A model generated the notes under the pieces. The model was not told the DNA's origin and searched no databases. It saw nothing but the letters and a program-made list of their open reading frames with translations. From Opitutales bacterium UBA2995 (lineage in GTDB: Bacteria; Verrucomicrobiota; Verrucomicrobiia; Opitutales; UBA2995), in NCBI GenBank assembly GCA_002346535.1, contig DDZZ01000057.1:1-64000 (forward strand): 64,000 nucleotides of DNA, given 5' to 3'. Made by a program: the position numbers and the translations under genes. Below, piece after piece: positions 26,194 through 33,500 of the stretch; the first letter of the stretch is position 1, and every line of letters begins with the position of its first letter.

Positions 26194-26961
26194 TTACTTC
26201 GCAGTCCAACCACCATCGATCGAAAACGCACCTCCCGTGCAAAAAGAAGAAGCATCGGACGCCAGAAATAAAGCCAGTCCTCCGATTTCAGTTAACTCGC
26301 CCCAACGACCAAGCGGTATGTTGGCAACAAATGCTTTATATTTTTCATTATCCTCTAATAGAGGAATATTCATCTCCGTAGCAAATGGTCCAGGTAAGAT
26401 GGCGTTTACAGTGATCTTCCACGGGGCCAGCTCGACTGCCAAAGCCTTGGTCATGTTTAAAACAGCTCCCTTGCTAGCCGTGTAAGGAGTTCGATCGGCA
26501 AAGCCAACAATGCTAAAGATAGAGGCTATGTTTATGATGCGCCCGTACTCTTGGGCCTTCATGATTGGGGTCACCGCCTTACATCCAAGCCAGGTGCCGG
26601 TCACATTCACATCCTGTACTTTTTGAAAATCCTCAGTTGGCACTTCATCGATCCCACCGCGAAAATTGATACCCGCGCTGTTGATTAGAATATCCAATGA
26701 TCCAAATTCTTCCTTCACTGAATTGACGGTCTGATTTACGGAAGACTCATCGGTCACATCACACACCACTCCCAAGGATTTACCCTCACCCAGTGGCTCC
26801 AAAATAGACACCGCTTCCTCAATGCGGGAGGAATCCCGGGCCGCCACCGCGACTGATGCTTCAGCCTCGGCCAGAGCTTTAGCCATTTCTATACCCAGGC
26901 CTCTATTACCCCCAATGACTAGGGCTGAACGATTGTTTAACTTAAATTGATCTAAAATCAT
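26194..26961 (-). CDS. SDR family oxidoreductase (gluconate 5-dehydrogenase-like)
   Basis: Cytoplasmic NAD(P)-dependent short-chain dehydrogenase, 255 aa. The nucleotide-binding motif GGNRGLG is at 17-23, NSAG is in ILINSAGINFRGG, the catalytic Ser is in IASIFSIVG and Tyr/Lys in PYTASKG. It ends with SIDGGWTAK, typical of classical SDRs. The closest functional types are gluconate 5-dehydrogenase and 2-deoxy-D-gluconate 3-dehydrogenase, which would suit the sugar-acid genes of the window. Diverges from the Gfo/Idh/MocA gene. Confidence 0.9.
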   Translation of the reverse strand: MILDQFKLNNRSALVIGGNRGLGIEMAKALAEAEASVAVAARDSSRIEEAVSILEPLGEGKSLGVVCDVTDESSVNQTVNSVKEEFGSLDILINSAGINFRGGIDEVPTEDFQKVQDVNVTGTWLGCKAVTPIMKAQEYGRIINIASIFSIVGFADRTPYTASKGAVLNMTKALAVELAPWKITVNAILPGPFATEMNIPLLEDNEKYKAFVANIPLGRWGELTEIGGLALFLASDASSFCTGGAFSIDGGWTAK

Positions 26962-27108
26962 ACCACAAAAGAAATAGACCGTTTGAGAAAAGGTTGAGCC
27001 TATTCTTCAGTTAATTACGATTCTCTTTTGAGCATTTAAAAGAAGTTTACCTGACCGCACAAATAATGCACGTTCTTAAATCCATACAAGTCACCAAATC
27101 TCCCCATC

Positions 27109-28401
27109 ATGAATACAAATCAACAAAATCCATCTCGCAGAACCTTTTTGAAAGCTGGCGCAGCTGTTTCCACACTAGCCGCTCTGGGTACACAATCCAA
27201 AGTCTTTGCGTCCAATCCAGGCGCGAGTGACAAACTCAAAGTCGGTTTGATTGGCTGCGGGGGTCGCGGCACAGCAGCACTTCATCAATGTGTAAGCGCA
27301 GCTCCCAATATCGAAGTTCATGCCCTGGCTGATTTCTTTCCTGACAAAATAGAAGTCGCCAAGACGAAGTTCACTGAAGGTTGGGGAAGCTTCGAATCTA
27401 TCGCTGATAAATTAAAAATCGAGGCAGAACACGAATTTGCCGGCTTTAACGCCTACAAGAATCTTCTCAAAACGGACATCGATGTGGTGGTTATCGCTAC
27501 TCAACCAGGATTCCGCCCCATCCATTACGAGGCGGCCATCAACGCCGGCAAGCACGTATTCATGGAAAAACCGGTTGCTGTCGACCCTCCAGGTGTACGC
27601 AAGGTCATTGCCATGTCAAAGCTGGCAAAGGAAAAGGGGCTCTCCGTGGTGGCCGGGACACAGCGACGTCATGCGCCCAGCTATATCGAAACACTCGATC
27701 GCATCCACAACGGTGAGATCGGTGAACTTCGCGGCGGAGACTGCTACTGGAACTGGGGCCGAAAGATTGGCCAGAATGCCCAAAATCCGTCCTGGTCGGA
27801 AATGGAGTTCCAAATCCGCAACTGGTATTTCCACTGCTGGGGATCCGGCGATTGTCTAGTTGAGCAGGCTATCCACCAGATCGACGTCATGAATTGGGCC
27901 TTTGGCGGACCTCCTGTTTCCGCACTCGGCATGGGTGGCTTGGAAATTGAACACAATTTCGGAAACATCTACGATCACTTCGCCATCATGTACGAGTATC
28001 CCAATGGGGCTCGCGTTTTAGCCATGGCCAGCCAGATACCAGGTTCTACAGAACGCATCGGCCAAAATATTGTGGGGGCAAAGGGTACGTCCGATGGGCA
28101 GAGTCTCTCCGGAAAAAAGAATTGGAAGTATACCGGTCCGGTTGTTAACGAGCTGGAGCAGGAACACCGCGACTTTATCGCAAGCATCCGCGGTGACGGA
28201 CCCTACCTCAACCACGGTAAACGTATTGCCGAGTCGACCCTGACCGCAATCATCGGACGCATGTCTGCCTACACAGGCCGCATGATCCGCTTTGACTGGG
28301 CCTTAAATAAGTCTCAACTCGACCTTACTCCGGCCAAGTGGGAAATAGGACCAAACCCCATCACACCTAGACCCATACCGGGTCAAGAACAGCTGGTGTA
28401 A
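27109..28401 (+). CDS. Twin-arginine exported Gfo/Idh/MocA oxidoreductase
   Basis: The 430-aa protein starts with a Tat signal (PSRRTFLKAGAAVSTLAAL, Arg10-Arg11), so it acts outside the cytoplasm with tightly bound NAD(P). The Rossmann motif is in VGLIGCGGRGTAAL and the family Lys in HVFMEKPVAVDP. The catalytic-site segment reads CLVEQAIHQIDVMNW (E-Q-x-x-H-x-x-D). Long W/N-rich insert YWNWGRKIGQNAQ is typical of the secreted PVC-group branch, some of which act as glycoside hydrolases through oxidation. It converges with the ADP-ribosylglycohydrolase-like gene, 2 bases between stops. Confidence 0.92.
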   Translation: MNTNQQNPSRRTFLKAGAAVSTLAALGTQSKVFASNPGASDKLKVGLIGCGGRGTAALHQCVSAAPNIEVHALADFFPDKIEVAKTKFTEGWGSFESIADKLKIEAEHEFAGFNAYKNLLKTDIDVVVIATQPGFRPIHYEAAINAGKHVFMEKPVAVDPPGVRKVIAMSKLAKEKGLSVVAGTQRRHAPSYIETLDRIHNGEIGELRGGDCYWNWGRKIGQNAQNPSWSEMEFQIRNWYFHCWGSGDCLVEQAIHQIDVMNWAFGGPPVSALGMGGLEIEHNFGNIYDHFAIMYEYPNGARVLAMASQIPGSTERIGQNIVGAKGTSDGQSLSGKKNWKYTGPVVNELEQEHRDFIASIRGDGPYLNHGKRIAESTLTAIIGRMSAYTGRMIRFDWALNKSQLDLTPAKWEIGPNPITPRPIPGQEQLV

Positions 28402-28403
28402 AT

Positions 28404-29318
28404 TTAATTTGCTTCCATAGAGTCCAAGGCACGATCGATACGACCCTTAGCCCGTAATTCGTCGGTCCATTCAGCCGGCAATCTGGGATATTTTCCTTGG
28501 GCGGCTATCAGTATTGCCAGGATAGCGGCACGTGCAACGGTATCCCCGCCAACCATGGCATTGTGCTCCAAGATCTGGACTGGATTGTCCTCATATTTAA
28601 GTGACAGGTAAACAACTAAGGGAAAAGAATCAGGTGTATGACAGGACTGACCGAACGAGGACTCAGAATTTTCAAAGTCCTCGTTTAAAGTTTGGGTCGC
28701 AGCCTGATAGCCATCTAAAAGCTCTGAATGGTAGTCTCCGCTCGAAGAGGCCCAATCAAAGGCGGCTGTAAAATCTTTTCCCTCTTCTACAGCGACTATG
28801 GACCGCACAAAAAATTCTGCCGCATCGCCCACGATTGAATCGCCGTGCGTTGTTTCAACCATTTCTCGCACAGCAACTATCTGGTCCTCCAAAGACTTTT
28901 CTTTCAGAAAAAACAATAGAGGAGCCATTCGCGAAACGGCTGATATATCATCGCTTGATGACGGACCTGGATTGCCGTTATTTAAATTTGTAAAGGTTCC
29001 GGACGTAGCTCCGTCCCTGTATGACACAGGATCGTGGTTCCAAAAGTCAAACCAGTCTTCCAACCACGCTTTTGCTGACCAACTTTTCCGTTGAGTGAGT
29101 GATTCCAATAAAACCAAAGCCTGGTCCCCATAATGAGTTAAATCGCCAGCCGTTTTGCCTTCGTGGTAGTGAGAAAGCGGCATAGACAATCCGGATATCC
29201 CTCTCGGATGGTGTTTCGCAATTTCAGAGCGGTCATATATCCAATGACTCGCCAAACTTGCACTCTCGGCCGCAAATGCGGCATAAATCATATCTTCTCT
29301 AAGGTTATCTATTTCCAT
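28404..29318 (-). CDS. ADP-ribosylglycohydrolase family protein, divergent
   Basis: The 304-aa cytoplasmic all-helical protein has the outline of DraG/ARH. It starts IYAAFAAESASLASHWIYD and has a C-terminal metal block MVGGDTVARAAILAILIAA (G-G-D-T). In typical members the first metal site reads T-D-D-T; here the matching stretch is AGDLTHYGDQALVLLES, so the double Asp is replaced by His-Tyr-Gly-Asp. Loss or change of one Mg2+ ligand is likely, and the substrate may not be ADP-ribose. Starts with ATG at 29318. Confidence 0.8.
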   Translation of the reverse strand: MEIDNLREDMIYAAFAAESASLASHWIYDRSEIAKHHPRGISGLSMPLSHYHEGKTAGDLTHYGDQALVLLESLTQRKSWSAKAWLEDWFDFWNHDPVSYRDGATSGTFTNLNNGNPGPSSSDDISAVSRMAPLLFFLKEKSLEDQIVAVREMVETTHGDSIVGDAAEFFVRSIVAVEEGKDFTAAFDWASSSGDYHSELLDGYQAATQTLNEDFENSESSFGQSCHTPDSFPLVVYLSLKYEDNPVQILEHNAMVGGDTVARAAILAILIAAQGKYPRLPAEWTDELRAKGRIDRALDSMEAN

Positions 29319-29394
29319 AATAATTTCTTAATCAGTCGAGCAGCTTAAATATTGCGATTCATTTAAATTTGCCCCAAAGGACACTTGGGAACCC

Positions 29395-29955
29395 TCACCA
29401 CTCCGCAATCGAGCCATCTTCGTGATGCCAATCACGGTCATACCTGGTGAGTCCTTCCTTATTGGCTTCGATAACGGCCGCCCCGTCGATCTCGATGCCC
29501 AAACCTGGAAGTGTTGGCAGTTTGAGGTAACCATCAGTCACGTCAAAGACATCCTTGTTTTTGATATAGTCCTGCAAGTCACCGTTAGTATTGTATTGCA
29601 TTTGCAAGGACATCTCCTGGATAACGAAGTTGGGAGTCCAGGCATCCAGTTGCATGGAGCTCGCCAACGTCAGCGGACCCAAAGGGCAGTGCGGGGCGAT
29701 ACCAATGTCGTAGGCCTCTGCCATAGCTGCAATCTTTCGTCCCTCAAAAATTCCACCACAATGAGACAAGTCGGGTTGGATCAGGTCAACAGCTCCCTGA
29801 GAAATCAGCTCTTTAAAACCCCATCGACCATACAGACGTTCTCCGGTGGCCAACGGAACTGTCGTGTGCCGGGCAAGTTCTGGTAAAAAGTCTAAGTGCT
29901 CCGGCAGCAGGGGCTCTTCATAAAACATGGGCCTCAATCGATCCGTAGGCTGCAT
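29395..29955 (-). pseudogene. 5'-truncated galactonate dehydratase-type (enolase superfamily) gene
   Basis: The 186-aa frame corresponds to the C-terminal half of a mandelate racemase/DgoD-type dehydratase. It starts at the second metal ligand region (PMFYEEPLLPE) and continues with ATGERLYGRWGF (third ligand Glu), IQPDLSHCGGI and IAPHCPLGP (catalytic His), ending with LPGLGIEID. The capping domain and first half of the barrel (about 200 residues) are missing upstream; 29956-30068 holds no trace of them. The fragment cannot form a working barrel, though its frame is still open. It is probably a recent deletion stump of galactonate/sugar-acid catabolism. Confidence 0.75.
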
Positions 29956-30013
29956 TAGAACCTGCTATTTTTGGAAAAACTAATTTATTAACGACCAAGC
30001 GCTTGAAAAAGTA

Positions 30014-30042
30014 TCAGCGTTTATTTGTGTTCATCTGTGGTT
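30014..30042 (+). repeat. Dispersed intergenic repeat, copy 1 (GTTCATCTGTGGTT type)
   Basis: The 29-base tract TCAGCGTTTATTTGTGTTCA followed by TCTGTGGTT lies between the dehydratase stump and a VOC gene. It matches the minus strand of 38769-38796 with about 4 mismatches and one gap. I recall similar CGTGTTCATCTGTGGTT tracts recurring between genes in many Gram-negative genomes without known function. Confidence 0.55.
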
Positions 30043-30068
30043 AGTTAACATAATCGCGTTTAATTTAT

Positions 30069-30488
30069 ATGAATCCTACCCAAGGAAAATTTCACCACCT
30101 GGCTATTCAATCCAGGAATCTTGAAGAGTCTCTGCACTTTTATATCGATGTGCTCGGCATGAAAAAAGTCGGAGAGATCACCTTATCTACTAAAAAAGGA
30201 GTCTTTATCGATATGGGAAATGGTTCCTTGATTGAATTGTTTTCTCCGCCCTTTGAAGGTGATGCTGATTTACCCGATTACGAAAATAGCAAGCTCGTCT
30301 TGTATCATTTTGCGATCGCAATTGAAGACGTAGCAGGATCGATCGACCACTGTCGCCAGGCAGGCTACCCAATTATTAAGGAGGCAACTCACCTGAAGTT
30401 AGAGGACGGTTTTGAGGCTACCATCGGATTTGTCGAAGGACCTAACGGTGAAAGAGTTGAATTCATCAATCAGTATAGTGCCTGGTAA
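30069..30488 (+). CDS. VOC family (glyoxalase/dioxygenase superfamily) protein
   Basis: Single vicinal-oxygen-chelate protein of 139 aa with two beta-alpha-beta-beta-beta modules. Module one has FHHLAIQSRNLEESLHFYIDVLG and metal-type Glu in SLIELFSPP. Module two has LYHFAIAIEDVAGSI and RVEFINQ. The His/Glu set fits a metal-dependent lyase or isomerase (lactoylglutathione lyase-like or methylmalonyl-CoA-epimerase-like). Too small to assign a substrate. Confidence 0.85.
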   Translation: MNPTQGKFHHLAIQSRNLEESLHFYIDVLGMKKVGEITLSTKKGVFIDMGNGSLIELFSPPFEGDADLPDYENSKLVLYHFAIAIEDVAGSIDHCRQAGYPIIKEATHLKLEDGFEATIGFVEGPNGERVEFINQYSAW

Positions 30489-30533
30489 GAATAATCCTGA
30501 GAGAATCAAGGCCCTGAGAACGGCAATCCATAG

Positions 30534-33500
30534 TTAGTCGCTCGTCTCAAGAAGCACTCGGCCGAAGATTTTAAGGTCCTCTGAGCTCAATGACTCAACT
30601 AGCTGCAACCGAACCTCCTCAAAGTCCTCATCGATTGATTCAACGGAAACAATCGAATAAGCGGGCTCTGTCCAAGATTCAGAGCTGAGGTTATCTGAAA
30701 CCTGGAAATGATAATAGAGCCCGCGTAAAGCCCGATCAATGCGCCTAGGAAATCGAAATTCAGCAAAAAGTTCTCCACCCAATTCGATCAATTCTGTTTC
30801 TAAATCAAAGGCAAAAGATCCCTCAATGGTATCTGGAATCCCACCGAAGCCATACTCGGCCAAATTATTACGATTATCGTTGTCTGGATTGGCATCAGGA
30901 TTTCGATCTTCACCTGTAATGGACGGATAGCCATCTAACCAGAGATCGAAGTATCCCGGCTTATCTATTTTTACCGTAAACTCATCGTAGGTCCCAATTC
31001 GCCCATCCTCGGTGGCTAAAAAAATACGGTAGGTCCCGCCCAGGTGTAATTGAAGTAACGTATCCATCCCCTGCTGATTCGGAACACTGAAGACGCCAGC
31101 TCCAGGTCTATCCACAAATCCCCACTCATAGTATAACGGAATCCATCTGCCGTCATCCGTTGAGCTACCGTCCAAAGAAACGTTGAGTGAGGTGAGATCT
31201 AATTGATCCGGACCCGCATCCACTATGGGTGCTATATTACCAAAGGCGTACAGCATCCCAATTTGACCGATAGTCAACGAATGGCCCTGGTAAAAGTGGA
31301 ACTCGTCTATTTGCCCCATAAAGTACATATTGCCGTCCGAATCGATTTCACCCTCTTCCAAAAATGTTCCACCATTGATTCCTCCAAGTCCGGATTCACC
31401 ACCCGCCCCTCGGAATTCCCCTGCTGAACCAACCCCGACCAAGACACCATCCAAATAAATTTTAAGAGCTCCCGGTTCAATGCTTTCTGAATTCTTTACG
31501 TTCAGGACAATTACTACATGACGCCATTCTCGTAGGTTATTGGGCACAGCGATACGGGTCGACCAAGGGTTTTCAATCAAATTATCCCAAGCGCCAAAAT
31601 GAATCACACCACTTTCCAGGTAGACAATCATTCCGGTCCCTTCATCTCCGAGCTCAAAAAGTACTTCTAATTCGCCAGGCTCAATAAAATCGGATTTAAA
31701 CCAAAAGGATATCGATTTTTGGGTAGCGCTCTCTTCGAGAGGAGATCCTTCAGGAAAACGAATGAGGTCGTCAATCCCGTCAAGGTAAATGGACGAACCT
31801 GAAATTGAATTATCGGCATTTCTCCACGATGCGCCACTTACCAATTCAGCATCATAGTTGGCGCTGATAGAATTTCCTACGGTGGTGCTTTGGCCTTCAT
31901 CGAAAGAATAATAAATAGATTCGCTGGGGTGAAAGAAATTGGTTCCTTCATCTATCCCAGCATGGATATTTACATCGATTGCAGATACCTGAATCCCGTC
32001 GTCGCCAGTAAGTCGCAGTTTGTAAAATCCTGGATCAGGAAATCTAACTAAGGTGGACAACGCCTCGGCATCAAAAATGGAAACATTTGCGTCGTCAGGA
32101 GATTCAATAATTTCCCAATGCGTAACAAGGTTTGGATCCGGAAGGGCAGCAGCGCGCAAGTAAGCCCCCATCCCATTGGGCAAAACCGCACCACTGACAT
32201 TAGAAGCCACAAACAACAAGGGACCGAAATAGAAATCGTATGAAAGGTGCGCCATTTGTCCCGGAAGGAGGCTCACATTCCATAAATAAAACTCATCAAT
32301 TTTACCTGAGAAGGGAAAGCTCTCGCCACCTGAATTGCCGTCATGAAATTGGGTGGCTCCATTAACGGATCCAATCCCAATTCCCCCGCTGTGTGGATCC
32401 AGGGTTGCCGCGCCTCCACTACCAAATTCCAAACCATCTAAATAGCCCTTGAGAGCATCCGGCTGTAAATCGGTGGATACCTGCGCATTCAAGACAAGTC
32501 CGACATGATGCCAATCACCATCGATCAATGGAGTTTTTAGATAGGTTTTCTCCCAACTGTTCGCCCCATTATTCCAGCCGCCCACGAAAAGCATACCTCC
32601 CTCTAAAAAGATGTTTAGACCGCGGGTTCCGCCTCCTTCCTCGTACAAAACCTGTTTCCCAGGCTTAAACGGATCATCGGCCTGGAACCAAAACGCAATG
32701 GTTCTCTGGCTATGATCTTGCAGATTGATGTTTGGTGAATTGGGAATCCTAACTTGGCCATCAATTCCATTCAGCATCACACCAGAATTTTTAACACCGC
32801 CATCTGGTAGGGTCCAAGCGGCATCACCGACCAAAGAGCCATCCAGTCTATTGTCGATCGAATTGGTCACCTCCATTCCTTCCGCTTGATCAAAACTGTA
32901 GTAAATGAATCTACCAGACCGATATGGATCCTCATCTCTATCAACAACTACGCTGACATCCAATTCCTCCGTGCTGGTGTTTACTCCGTCATGCACGGAA
33001 ATCAAAACTTTATACAAGCCGAACTTACTGAAGGAAGCTGATGTCGAAAACGCTTGGGGAGGCGAAAATATTGCCGCTCCACCATCAGGAGCCTCAGCAA
33101 CCGTATAATTAACTGACACATTACCAGGCGGGTTGGGTAATCCGTCATCCGTAACCTCCACTTCTATAAGTAGGCTGGTGAGGTCTGAGCCTGGTATTAT
33201 CGGAATGACAGAAAGAGGTTGCTTAGGAGAGATGATTGTGATTTCAGGTGCCTTATCTGAATCATCCAATAACTCAATAGTTGCCGATGCTTCTATTGAG
33301 TAAATGTCGTAGTCGTCATCCGACACCAAAGTGAGAATTATGGTTTCCTTTGATTCGACCTCAAAATCATCCAATATATCGATCACAACATCCGCAATTT
33401 CCTGGCCGTTTTCAAAATTTACCTGAGTTGGGTAGCTAGCATAGTCTTTTACCTCAGTTGCTGATCCTTGGCTGACAATATTGACTATCATCTCCTCAGT

